From an uncultured Clostridium sp. (GTDB lineage Bacteria > Bacillota > Clostridia > TANB77 > CAG-508): a stretch of DNA of 64,000 bases. Within the stretch, counting starts at the first letter, position 1. Each line of letters starts with the position of its first letter. Below the pieces are notes generated by a model, which was given only the letters and a program-made list of their open reading frames with translations, did not search any database and was not told the origin of the DNA. The position numbers and the translations under genes are program-made. This document shows positions 51,529 through 59,820 of the stretch, piece by piece. The stretch lies in the NCBI GenBank assembly GCA_900552135.1, contig URYN01000005.1, positions 71,502 through 135,501 on the forward strand, written 5' to 3'.

Positions 51529-51933
51529 ATGAATGATGAACACAAGTATGATGATATTATTAATTTAGAACACCATGTTTCAACAAAACACTCAAGAATG
51601 AGTTTAGAAAATAGATCTGCACAATTTGCACCTTTTTCTGCATTAACAGGCTATGAGGAAGCGGTAACAGAAGAAGCAAGAATTACTGAAAATAGGATTG
51701 ATATTGATGAGGAAGCAAAAATAGAGGTAAATGAGAAACTAAATTATATAATGAAACATCTTGATAAGAATATAATCGTCTCTGTAACGTATTTTGAAAA
51801 AGATAAAAAGAAACAGGGTGGAAGTTATAAAACGATAAAAGGAATAATAAAAAAGATAGATGATTTTAGAAAGACGATAGAGATGCAAACAGGAGAAATT
51901 ATCAAAATTGAAGAGTTAAAAAAGATAGAATAA
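51529..51933 (+). CDS. YolD-like family protein
   Basis: 134 residues, soluble. The N-terminal block HKYDDIINLEHHVSTKHSRM followed by RSAQFAPFSALTGYEE is the YolD family signature. YolD genes are usually found next to Y-family polymerases of the UvrX type, in chromosomes and phages; the partner lies just upstream here. It has AAGAGGA before its ATG and no obvious promoter of its own, so it is likely coexpressed. Its biochemical role is not established. Confidence 0.85.
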   Translation: MNDEHKYDDIINLEHHVSTKHSRMSLENRSAQFAPFSALTGYEEAVTEEARITENRIDIDEEAKIEVNEKLNYIMKHLDKNIIVSVTYFEKDKKKQGGSYKTIKGIIKKIDDFRKTIEMQTGEIIKIEELKKIE

Positions 51934-51969
51934 TGTTGCAAACTAAAAAATAAAATTTGCTAAAATAAA

Positions 51970-52131
51970 ACTGCAGAAAGTACAAATACAATAGAGTTTG
52001 CTCAACTTAAAGCTGGAGTTACAAAAATAAGAGTTTACATGTGGGTTGAAGGACAAGACGTTGACTGTGAAAATTCTGCATCTGGTACAGATATAAAATT
52101 TGATTTACAATTCACAGCTACAGCTCCATAA
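51970..52131 (+). pseudogene. 3' remnant of a TasA/SipW-type surface protein gene
   Basis: An open frame without start codon, opened by an in-frame TAA at 51961, codes 53 residues: TAESTNTIEFAQLKAGVTK, then IRVYMWVEGQDVDCENSASG, ending KFDLQFTATAP. This is the C-terminal block I know from SipW-dependent/TasA-like exported proteins of Clostridia. The rest of the gene is missing. Together with the 3' end of yolD it fills most of the 324-bp gap before the YgjP-like gene. Confidence 0.6.
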
Positions 52132-52257
52132 CTTATGAATAAAAATTGAAATGTTTATAAAAATATCATCTAATTATAATAATTTTATAAGTATGTATAC
52201 TTGTCGGTTTTGGTAAATATATGATATAATACTAACCGTGAATGAAAGGAAAAAGTC

Positions 52258-52968
52258 GTGGCAAAATCAATATCAGAACAACTTTATTATGAGAGTATTA
52301 GATATATACTAATAAGAGAACGAATAAAAAATACATATATCCAAATAAAAGATGGAAAAGTATTTGTAAAAGCTCCAAGAAGTACCAGCATAAACTACAT
52401 AGAAAAACTTCTAGCAGAAAAGAAAAATTGGATTTTAAAAAAATTAGAAGAGCAATCAAAAACAATAAAGGCACAACTAAATTATCAGGACGGAGACAAG
52501 ATTAGCGTACTTGGAAAAACATATACGCTAAGAATCCTCTATAATAATAACAAGAGGAGCAAGATTTATTCAGATCCTCAAAATGTATATTGTGAATTCA
52601 ATAATGAAATACAAAATTTATCTAATGTCGAAAAAGAGAATATCACAAAGAAATTAATCGAAAAATACTACAGATATATTGCAACACAAGAAGTATTTCC
52701 TGCTATAGAAGACTTACAGAAAAGAACAGGATTATATCCATCAGAATGCAATATAAAAAATTTAAAAGCTACATGGGGAATATGTTCCTCAAAGAGAAAA
52801 ATAAGCATAAATCTAAATCTCATGGCTTACAGCAGGCATGCAATAGAATATGTATGTTTACATGAACTTTGCCATTTGAAATACATGAATCACTCAAAAG
52901 ATTTTTGGAATTTAGTAGAACACTATATGCCAGACTACAAACTTGCAAAAAAAGAACTAAAAAGTTAA
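52258..52968 (+). CDS. YgjP-like metallopeptidase (M48-type HExxH)
   Basis: 236 residues of the DUF45/YgjP family. The zinc motif HELCHLKYMNHSKDFW carries HExxH with the following His and Asp, and the family's preceding segment IKNLKATWGICSSKRKISIN is present. Substrate unknown; in E. coli this family is linked to translation control under stress, while many members sit next to restriction or helicase genes. GTG start at 52258 with GAAAGGA upstream and a promoter (TTGTCG, 18 bp, TATAAT at 52225-52230). Last ORF before prfB. Confidence 0.85.
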   Translation: MAKSISEQLYYESIRYILIRERIKNTYIQIKDGKVFVKAPRSTSINYIEKLLAEKKNWILKKLEEQSKTIKAQLNYQDGDKISVLGKTYTLRILYNNNKRSKIYSDPQNVYCEFNNEIQNLSNVEKENITKKLIEKYYRYIATQEVFPAIEDLQKRTGLYPSECNIKNLKATWGICSSKRKISINLNLMAYSRHAIEYVCLHELCHLKYMNHSKDFWNLVEHYMPDYKLAKKELKS

Positions 52969-53084
52969 GAAAAGAATAAGCATATTTCATTGATAAAAGA
53001 GAGTTTTAATGTATGAAAATGTATGTTCTTACAGATAAAAAGGTTTATAGGTAAATCCTTTATTAAAACCTAAATTTATTATAC

Positions 53085-53125
53085 AAGGAGTCGTATGATT
53101 ATTTAAAATATTAAATAAATCATAC
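53085..53125 (+). promoter_or_regulatory. prfB leader: ribosome site, mini-ORF and hairpin
   Basis: AAGGAG (53085-53090) is followed after 4 nt by ATG ATT ATT TAA, a 3-codon frame. The start of this mini-ORF lies in a 14-bp stem (GTATGATT 53093-53100 and ATTTAA with TTAAAT and AATCATAC 53118-53125, one bulge). The prfB ATG at 53137 has no other Shine-Dalgarno. A role in coupling or delaying prfB initiation is inference. Confidence 0.45.
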
Positions 53126-53136
53126 AATAATATTAT

Positions 53137-54328
53137 ATGATTAGTTTAGAAGAAAACACAAAAAAATTACAAAGTTTAAGTGAAAGACTTGCAGAAATCG
53201 GAGGTTCTCTTTGACGTTGCCGGGTTAGAACAACAATTAAAAGAGTTAGAAAATCAGACCACAAAACCTGAATTTTGGAACGACTCTGCAAACTCTGGAA
53301 AAATATTAAAACAAATAAACAACATAAAAAGTAAAACAGAAAATTACAAAAAAATAAAAGAAAATCTGCAATATATATTAGAATTAAAGGACTTAGTTTA
53401 CGAAGAAATTAAAGAAATGCCGGCAGGTGCAGAACTATTAAAGTCAAGCTTCTTACTAGATGGAGAGCAAGAAAATATCAAGAAAGATTCAGACTTATAT
53501 GCAGAAATAAAAGAAGTATTAGAAGAAACAGAATCACTTGAAAACAACATAGAAAAGCTAGAAATATCAACACTTCTATCAGGTAAATATGACTCTAATA
53601 ATGCAATTTTAACCATCCACCCTGGAGCAGGAGGCACAGAAGCTCAAGACTGGGCAGAAATGTTATACAGAATGTACACTAGATGGGCTTCTCAAAATGG
53701 ATATGATATAAAAGAATTAGACTATTTAGATGGGGAAGAGGCAGGCCTAAAAAGTGTAACCTTCTTAGTTTCTGGAGAGTATGCTTATGGATACCTTAAA
53801 GGAGAAATGGGAGTTCATAGGCTTGTTAGAATCTCGCCATTTGACGCAGGAGGAAGACGCCATACATCATTTGCATCTTTGGAAGTATTGCCAGAAATAG
53901 CAGAAGATATAGAGATTGACATTAATCCAGACGATTTAAGAGTAGACACATATAGGTCATCTGGTGCAGGAGGACAACACATAAACAAAACCTCATCTGC
54001 AATAAGAATAACACATATTCCAACAAATATAGTAGTCACATGTCAATCAGAAAGATCGCAGATTCAAAACAGAGAGACAGCAATGAAAATGTTGAAATCA
54101 AAACTGTTGAACTTAAAGGAAAAAGAAAACAAAGAAAAAATAGAAGATTTAAAAGGCGTTCAGATGGACATTGCTTGGGGAAGTCAAATTCGTTCTTATG
54201 TATTTTGCCCATATACACTCGTAAAAGACCATAGAACAAATTATGAAACAGGAAATGTTCAGGCCGTAATGGATGGAGACTTAAATGGATTTATAGACAG
54301 TTATTTAAAATGGAGTCATAATAAATAA
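53137..54328 (+). CDS. prfB: Peptide chain release factor 2, expressed by programmed +1 frameshift
   Basis: RF2 reads UGA and UAA and releases the peptide. Frame 0 runs from ATG 53137 for 25 codons (MISLEENTKKLQSLSERLAE...GGSL) to TGA at 53212-53214. The site has the classical layout: GGAGGT, a 3-nt spacer, CTT TGA C; slipping +1 on CTT continues at 53213 with DVAGLEQQLKEL to the end, giving 396 residues, slightly longer than usual from an insert after EIKEMPAG. Motifs: anticodon-like RISPFD and catalytic GAGGQHINKT. The frameshift acts as feedback, since low RF2 favours slippage at TGA. The N-terminal codons make it clear the gene begins before the frame that carries most of the protein. Confidence 0.97.
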
Positions 54329-54394
54329 AAGAGACTATCGTAAATCATATTAAGTTCGTAAAAAATATTTCTTTATTACAATGACTAAAATTAT

Positions 54395-54430
54395 AATAAA
54401 TAGCGGATTATTTAATCTACTATTTATTTT
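54395..54430 (+). terminator. Terminator after prfB
   Basis: AAATAG and GGATT pair with AATC and CTATTT (54398-54425), followed by ATTTTTTATTTTT. Confidence 0.6.
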
Positions 54431-54567
54431 TTATTTTTCATAAGACTCAAAATGAAAACAGATTTTATAAGAATAGTAAACTATATTCCAAAGTTCTAAA
54501 ATAGACAAGAACTGAATATAATTTATTATAAAGAAATAAATTAACATTCAAAGGAAGGATACCATTC

Positions 54568-54868
54568 ATGGAAGATAGAAAAAATGTTCCTCAAAATTCA
54601 AATATAATACAAAACATTATTCTGGAAAATAGAGAAAAGCTTACAATAACTGGAGTTGTTGATGTACTAAGCTTTGATGACCAAATAGTAATCGTAGAAA
54701 CAGACCTACGGTTTATTAACAATAAAAGGTGAAGATTTAAGAATAAACAAACTCAGCATAGACAGCTCTGAAGTTGTAATTGAAGGACAAATATATAACT
54801 TAGGCTATAGCGAAGAAAATATTGGAAAGAAAAATGAAGGTGGATTACTAGGTAAAATATTCAAATAA
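54568..54868 (+). pseudogene. yabP: Sporulation protein YabP, disrupted by a single-base insertion
   Basis: YabP is needed for cortex formation in spores. The frame from ATG 54568 (AAGGAAGGA upstream) codes VPQNSNIIQNIILENREKLT, then ITGVVDVLSFDDQIVIVETDL, and runs off into TGA at 54730. Removing the C at 54709 restores DLGLLTIKGEDLRINKLSID and the rest to GGLLGKIFK and TAA at 54866-54868, a normal 100-residue YabP. The intact reading is so good that either this is a real frameshift mutation or a sequencing/assembly error. yabQ and divIC follow, as in other Firmicutes. Confidence 0.85.
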
Positions 54869-55035
54869 AACTTAAATGAAATTTAAATACTACTCAAAAT
54901 ATTTAAATAATTAAAGTACCAACAAGAGACAAAATATTGTTTGAAAAATATTGGAGATTAACTAAAAACTATTTAATATAGTAGTCAAATATTTTGTATA
55001 AAATAAATTTGTATAAAAGCAAAAGGAAATTTTTT

Positions 55036-55569
55036 ATGATTGAAGAGATAACAAGCCAAGGGCATCTATTCTTAATATATACGCTTTGTGGCATTTTAAT
55101 TGGAATATTTTTTGACATATTTAGAATTTTAAGAAAAACATTCAAAACATCTGATTTTATTACATATATAGAAGACATTGTTTTCGGAATAATGACAGGA
55201 ATATTTCTAATATTTATGGTGTTTGTTGTAAGCAGTGGAGAAATAAGATTCTACATGTTTTTTGCATTATTATTAGGGTTAACAACATACATGCTAACAA
55301 TCAGCAAATACTTCATAAGACTAAATGTTACAGTTTTGAAATTTATAAAAATGATTATATATAAAATCCTATCAGTAATATTGTATCCAATAAAAATAGT
55401 TGTGAATTTAATAAGAAAACTAATATCAAAATACATATTAAAATCCTTTAAAATACTAACCATAAACATAAAAAGCTTTACAGTGACAAAAAAAGACAAA
55501 AAGCCAAGAAAAAAGAATAAGAAAAATAAAAAAGTTGACAAAAAATTAAAATTAATTACAAAGAAATAG
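55036..55569 (+). CDS. yabQ: Spore cortex biosynthesis protein YabQ
   Basis: Membrane protein required for spore cortex synthesis. 177 residues from ATG 55036 with AAAGGA upstream (the frame continues upstream to a TTG at 54994 without a site). Four hydrophobic segments; family start GHLFLIYTLCGILIGIFFDI and FRILRK block are clear, and the C-terminal tail is very basic (Lys-rich). It lies between yabP and divIC, the conserved yabP-yabQ-divIC order. Confidence 0.9.
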   Translation: MIEEITSQGHLFLIYTLCGILIGIFFDIFRILRKTFKTSDFITYIEDIVFGIMTGIFLIFMVFVVSSGEIRFYMFFALLLGLTTYMLTISKYFIRLNVTVLKFIKMIIYKILSVILYPIKIVVNLIRKLISKYILKSFKILTINIKSFTVTKKDKKPRKKNKKNKKVDKKLKLITKK

Positions 55570-55640
55570 AAGGATTTTTAACTATTATGTAGAAATATAT
55601 AATTAGGTAATATAATTTATTTGATTTTGGAGATAATCTT

Positions 55641-55907
55641 ATGAAAAAAATATATAGAAATATAATAATAATAGCTTTTTCAATATACTTTGTTGTAACA
55701 ATAATATCACAACAAAAAACATTAAGCCAATATAAGTCAGAGGCTGCTACATTTACAAAGCAATTGGAAACAGCACAAGAAACAAACGATGAGTTAAATA
55801 AAACGAAAGAAAAGCTTAACTCTACTGAGTACATAGAAGAAATGGCTAGGGAAAAATTAGGAATGTATTTACCTAATGAAAGAGTCTATATAGACATGCA
55901 AAAATAA
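55641..55907 (+). CDS. divIC: Cell division protein DivIC (FtsB-like septum formation initiator)
   Basis: Single-pass protein of the divisome that forms a complex with FtsL and DivIB. 88 residues: an N-terminal helix (IYRNIIIIAFSIYFVVTII), a coiled-coil region of Gln, Lys and Glu (about 30-70) and the family's C-terminal ending YIEEMAREKLGMYLPNERVY. Position after yabQ is diagnostic for DivIC. A likely terminator lies at 55928-55972. Confidence 0.88.
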   Translation: MKKIYRNIIIIAFSIYFVVTIISQQKTLSQYKSEAATFTKQLETAQETNDELNKTKEKLNSTEYIEEMAREKLGMYLPNERVYIDMQK

Positions 55908-56287
55908 ACGAAAATTTATATAAAATGAAATGGGGGTATTATGCAAGAATATACTCTCATTTTATTGATTTTTCTAAAAAAATAATGTATAATTATTAAA
56001 GTTTTAATCAAAAAATATCTTATAATTGTTTCAATTTACAAACACAATAAAAAACGTATCAAAATAAAAATCCCAAAAAACTTATCACATATATTATTTA
56101 TATTAGTACTGCCACAAACAGTTCAGTTTGAAAATATTTACTATAATAAAAACGTAAATAATAAGTCAATTCAAAATTAAATAATACATTAAGAAATTAA
56201 TTAAGTAATTAATAGAAAAAACAAAAATAATAATGAAAGGAGTGTATAATTAAAACATTATACGTGTTTTATTATACGATTAATACT
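55908..56287. other. Intergenic region before rho
   Basis: Holds a 12-bp terminator-like stem (AAATG at 55928 with CATTT at 55962, G-T pairs inside) followed by a T-rich tract, then 250 bp of AT-rich DNA with no recognised gene, and the rho leader. Nothing else seen. Confidence 0.45.
56233..56263 (+). promoter_or_regulatory. rho leader with ribosome site, mini-ORF and hairpin
   Basis: AAAGGAG (56236-56242) is followed by a perfect 7-bp hairpin (GTATAAT 56244-56250, loop 56251-56256, ATTATAC 56257-56263). A 6-codon frame starts upstream at ATG 56233 and ends in the hairpin. The rho ATG at 56288 has no nearer site, so initiation may depend on this leader. Confidence 0.4.
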
Positions 56288-57742
56288 ATGGATTTTGAAA
56301 AATACACATTGGTAGAACTTCGCCAATTTGCTAAAGAAAAAGGAATAAAAAACGTTACTAAACTTAAGAAAGAAGAGCTTATAGATGTACTTGGTAAAGA
56401 ATCAGAATTATCAGATTCAAAAATGTCGGAATCATTAGTCCAGAACCAAGTGAAAGATGTAATTGATGCTAAACACATTAATATTACTAATTCTGAAGAA
56501 AAAACTGAAAATACAACTCAGGACATACCTGCAATGAACTTTGAAACAGCAGCAGTTAAATTTCAAATTAATGCAAATGCTAAAGATGATTCAAACTTGA
56601 AATATAAATTAACAACTCCTGAAGATTTTATAGCAGAAGGAGTATTAGAAATATTACCAGATGGATATGGCTTCTTAAGAGGAGAAAACTATCTATCAAG
56701 CCCTAAAGACGTATACATATCACCAGTTCAAATAAGAAGATTTAGACTTGATAATGGAGACAAAATAAAAGGAATTGCAAGACTACCAAAAGAAGGAGAA
56801 AGATTTCCTGCATTAATTTTTGTTGGAGAAGTAAATGGAGAAAGTCCAGAAAACTTATATAAAAGAAAAAAATTCGATGACCTAACTCCAATATATCCTG
56901 AAGAAAAAATCAAATTAGAAACAACATCAAATGAATATGCTATGAGAATGATAGACTTAATTTGTCCAATAGGAAAAGGCCAAAGAGGAATGATCGTAGC
57001 TCCTCCAAAAGTCGGAAAAACAACACTTTTAAAGAAAATAGCAAATAGCATTACAGCAAATCACCCAGAAATTGAATTAATAGTTTTATTAATAGATGAA
57101 AGACCAGAAGAAGTAACAGATATGAAACGTTCAATCAAAGGAGATGTAATATATTCTACATTTGATGAATTACCGGAACACCATGTAAAAGTTGCTGAAA
57201 TGGTATTAGAAAGAGCAAAAAGATTAACAGAACAAGGCAAGGATGTTGTAATCTTATTAGACAGTATCACAAGACTTGCAAGAGCTTACAACCTTGTAAT
57301 ACCTGCATCAGGAAGAACTTTATCCGGAGGTTTAGATCCAGCCGCACTACATAAACCAAAGAAATTCTTTGGTGCCGCCAGAAATATCGAATTTGGTGGA
57401 AGTTTAACAATACTTGCAACAGCACTTATAGAAACAGGAAGTAGAATGGATGAAGTAATATTCGAGGAATTCAAAGGAACAGGAAACATGGAAGTTCATC
57501 TAGATAGATCACTTTCAGAAAAAAGAATATTCCCTGCAATAGACATCAACAAATCAGGAACAAGAAGGGAAGAAAAACTACTAACTCCAGACGAACTTGC
57601 AACAGTATTTGCCTTAAGGAAAGCACTTTCTAGTATGCCAGTTGCAGACGTAACAGAACAAATAATAACTCAGATGATAGCAACAAAAAATAACGAAGAA
57701 TTCATAGAAAAAATGAAAAAAATACTAAAAATTAGTAAATAA
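56288..57742 (+). CDS. rho: Transcription termination factor Rho
   Basis: Hexameric RNA helicase that releases transcripts. 484 residues from ATG 56288, matching the usual MDFEKYTLVELRQFAKEKG start. N-terminal SAP-like helix bundle (1-45), a short Asn/Ser-rich linker, the cold-shock RNA-binding domain (EGVLEILPDGYGFLRGENYLSSPKDVYISPVQIRRF), then the RecA-fold ATPase with GRGQRGMIVAPPKVGKTTLL-type Walker A (GKGQRGMI, PPKVGKTT) and EEVTDMKRS. It ends IGVDN-free, as a normal Clostridial form. No nusG or prfA gene is next to it, and the following genes run the other way. Confidence 0.95.
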   Translation: MDFEKYTLVELRQFAKEKGIKNVTKLKKEELIDVLGKESELSDSKMSESLVQNQVKDVIDAKHINITNSEEKTENTTQDIPAMNFETAAVKFQINANAKDDSNLKYKLTTPEDFIAEGVLEILPDGYGFLRGENYLSSPKDVYISPVQIRRFRLDNGDKIKGIARLPKEGERFPALIFVGEVNGESPENLYKRKKFDDLTPIYPEEKIKLETTSNEYAMRMIDLICPIGKGQRGMIVAPPKVGKTTLLKKIANSITANHPEIELIVLLIDERPEEVTDMKRSIKGDVIYSTFDELPEHHVKVAEMVLERAKRLTEQGKDVVILLDSITRLARAYNLVIPASGRTLSGGLDPAALHKPKKFFGAARNIEFGGSLTILATALIETGSRMDEVIFEEFKGTGNMEVHLDRSLSEKRIFPAIDINKSGTRREEKLLTPDELATVFALRKALSSMPVADVTEQIITQMIATKNNEEFIEKMKKILKISK

Positions 57743-57846
57743 AACTATTAAATAAAAGATTAAAGTTTACAATATCCTCATTATATCAGAAAAGAAATAA
57801 TGTAGATGCAAACTAAAATTGTTTTATAATTCAAATATTATATAAA

Positions 57847-57904
57847 ATGCCCAAGACCTGCAGTACCAAGTGATTAAATCACTGTTACCACAGGTCTTGG
57901 GCAT
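57847..57904 (-). terminator. Terminator-like double hairpin between rho and the 70-aa gene
   Basis: Perfect 14-bp arms ATGCCCAAGACCTG (57847-57860) and CAGGTCTTGGGCAT (57891-57904) enclose a second stem AGTGATT/AATCACT. On the minus strand it is followed by TTTTATATAA, so it probably ends the solitary minus gene, with a 128-nt untranslated tail between stop and hairpin that carries no recognised ORF. Confidence 0.65.
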
Positions 57905-58031
57905 TACCTTTGCTCCAATTGGGAATCTCAAAGGCGGAGAGTAAATTTCAAATTCTCGAATTTGTTCAAACACTGGACACTACTTCAAATTGATGAACTG
58001 ATACTATCTTAAATGATTTTTCTTTAAACCG

Positions 58032-58244
58032 TTACTCGTTAAAATACCGAACTAGGAAAGCTACAACGCCTGCTACTATCAGGCAAAGTATAATCACCGA
58101 GAAGATAAGAGGTATAGTAAAGAAAATCATCATGATAAAGTAACAGATACATCCAAATACGAAGAGGGTCATGAGAACACTCAAGAATGCCTTGGGGCTT
58201 GCGAAGAAGAGTACCAAAAGAATAAGTGCAATAAATAACCGCAT
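58032..58244 (-). CDS. Small hydrophobic membrane protein, 70 aa
   Basis: Not recognised. From ATG 58244 (MRLFIALILLVLFF) with GGAGGG 8 nt upstream; the frame can be extended 15 codons to 58289 without a site. The product is two long hydrophobic helices separated by a short loop (about 4-30 and 32-63), ending FLVRYFNE; holin-like or a small transporter subunit are possibilities. The coding DNA is richer in GC than flanking genes. It has its own promoter (TTTACT, 17 bp, TATAAT, 58324-58296) and a strong terminator, the same solitary layout as the genes at 1.5, 32.5 and 33.2 kb. Confidence 0.6.
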   Translation of the reverse strand: MRLFIALILLVLFFASPKAFLSVLMTLFVFGCICYFIMMIFFTIPLIFSVIILCLIVAGVVAFLVRYFNE

Positions 58245-58295
58245 AAAATATCCCTCCAAATAATAGATAATGTAGAAATATTCGTACATGTATTT

Positions 58296-58324
58296 ATTAT
58301 ACCATAAAAAACGAAAAAAGTAAA
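58296..58324 (-). promoter_or_regulatory. Promoter for the 70-aa membrane protein gene
   Basis: Minus strand: TTTACT (58324-58319), 17-bp spacer, TATAAT (58301-58296). Confidence 0.6.
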
Positions 58325-58396
58325 TTAAATCATTTGAACCAATATTTACTTTTATCTAATTAAATTCTACAAAAAAAATTATTTATTATAAATAGT

Positions 58397-58426
58397 TTGA
58401 CATTTTCTAAACATTTATGATACTAT
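58397..58426 (+). promoter_or_regulatory. Promoter of the tyrosine recombinase gene
   Basis: TTGACA (58397-58402), 18-bp spacer, TACTAT (58421-58426). Confidence 0.5.
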
Positions 58427-58447
58427 ATGAACTCTTAGAGGTGAAAC

Positions 58448-59380
58448 ATGCAAACCAATATTCCAATATTAAACGATTTCTTATATTACTTATTATACAT
58501 AAAAAACTTATCTATAAAAACTGTTAAAAATTACTCTGCTAAATTACAGGCATTTTTTTATTTTAGTATAGAATATTTAGAATGGAATATACAGCCCAAG
58601 GATTTAAACGTGTTTTTATTAGGGAATATTAAAGAAAGTACTTTAATACAATATTTAATATTCCTTAATTATTACAGAGAGAATTCTCCAAGTTCAAGAA
58701 GAAGATTTCTTTCGATAATTAGAAGCTTTTATAAGTGGTTGTTTATGAAGTATCCTCACACATTAAAAAATAAGATAAATCCAACATCAAATCTACCAGT
58801 AGTAAATAGTATCAAAAGATTACCAAAGTATGTTAGACTAAAAGATGCAAAGAGACTTCAGAATATATTTAATAAGGAGAATTCAATATTCTATATAAGA
58901 AACAATACAATAATAACTCTATTCCTTAATGCAGGATTTAGGGCAAGTGAACTTATAAACATTAATATCTCTGACATTGATTTCAATAATAAACAAGTAA
59001 GTGTTATAGGAAAAGGGAATAAGGAAAGAATAGTTGTACTAAACAATAAATGTATGACTTCAATTATCAATTATTTAAAAACAAGAAACGATTCAGAAAT
59101 ACCTTTATTTATTACTGCTAACAATAAGCGTTTTAAACTAAATGGAATAGAGCAAATATGTTCACAGGCATACGAGTTAGCTGGATTAAAAGAATTTAAT
59201 TATACAGTACATTCATTAAGACATACATTTGCAACATATTTATACGACTCAAGTAAAGATATTCTTATTGTTAAAGAAGCTTTAGGTCATAGTAGCATTG
59301 AAGCAACAGAAATATATACTCATGTAATGCCAGAAGCAATAAAAAATGCTGTTGATAAAAATCCATTAAATAATATCTGA
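58448..59380 (+). CDS. Tyrosine recombinase, XerC/XerD-like
   Basis: Site-specific recombinase, 310 residues, close to the size of XerC/D. N-terminal SAM-like domain (ILNDFLYYLLYIKNLSIKTVKNY) and catalytic domain with the first Arg in NAGFRASELININIS, HSLRHTFATYLY with the Arg-His-Leu-Arg-His pattern, LGHSSIEATEIYTHV with the final Tyr. It could be a chromosomal XerC/D, but its position at the border of the accessory cluster and the following start-less small gene make a mobile-element integrase just as likely. GAGGTG precedes the ATG. Confidence 0.88.
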   Translation: MQTNIPILNDFLYYLLYIKNLSIKTVKNYSAKLQAFFYFSIEYLEWNIQPKDLNVFLLGNIKESTLIQYLIFLNYYRENSPSSRRRFLSIIRSFYKWLFMKYPHTLKNKINPTSNLPVVNSIKRLPKYVRLKDAKRLQNIFNKENSIFYIRNNTIITLFLNAGFRASELININISDIDFNNKQVSVIGKGNKERIVVLNNKCMTSIINYLKTRNDSEIPLFITANNKRFKLNGIEQICSQAYELAGLKEFNYTVHSLRHTFATYLYDSSKDILIVKEALGHSSIEATEIYTHVMPEAIKNAVDKNPLNNI

Positions 59381-59403
59381 TAAAGAGGGGAGGACGAAGT
59401 AAT

Positions 59404-59649
59404 ATAAAAAAATATGATTTTGATAAAGTAAATTTAACATTATTTAGTTGTCAAATAGATTTATTATTAGATGCACTGACAATTTATAGTAGCAATGTTA
59501 ATGAAAAATATAATAATAGAAAAATTTCAATGACAAAAGCTGAAAATTTGGAAAAAGCATTAATAACTGATACATATCATGAATTGTTAGCATATAAACG
59601 TGAAAGTAAGGAAGAAAAAATTTATAAAGAAGAAACTAAATATGGTTGA
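59404..59649 (+). pseudogene. Small gene with a lost start codon (ATA at 59404)
   Basis: An 81-codon frame continues cleanly from 59404 to TGA 59647-59649, coding IKKYDFDKVNLTLFSCQIDLL, then LDALTIYSSNVNEKYNNRKI and the Lys/Glu-rich end. No ATG, GTG or TTG lies at its beginning; a GGGAGG ribosome site sits about 10 nt before the ATA at 59404, exactly where an ATG would be expected. An internal ATG at 59530 would give only the last third. It immediately follows the recombinase gene. Likely a gene whose start mutated ATG to ATA, or a non-standard start. Confidence 0.5.
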
Positions 59650-59674
59650 CAAGCTAATTTATATATGATAATAT
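59646..59674 (+). promoter_or_regulatory. Promoter driving the 59.7-60.6 kb repeat region
   Basis: TTGACA (59646-59651), 17-bp spacer, TAATAT (59669-59674). The downstream region holds a 39-codon frame (59701-59820) without ribosome site and no other ORF, so the transcript is probably non-coding or a remnant. Confidence 0.55.
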
Positions 59675-59820
59675 ACTCACATAAATAAAGATTAGTTTTA
59701 ATGTTTAAAAAATATTATATGATAGGAGATAGGCGAAGTACAGAACTTTGCTATATATTGTTGTATAACATTGCACAAAATCAAAGTTTTGTGCAAAAAG
59801 AGATAGGAACAAATATATAG

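Noticed and set aside
59701..59820. 39-aa frame after the 59.65 kb promoter
   Set aside because: No Shine-Dalgarno before the ATG, no recognisable motif, and it contains a hairpin (TTGCACAAAA/TTTTGTGCAA); kept only as a note with the promoter.
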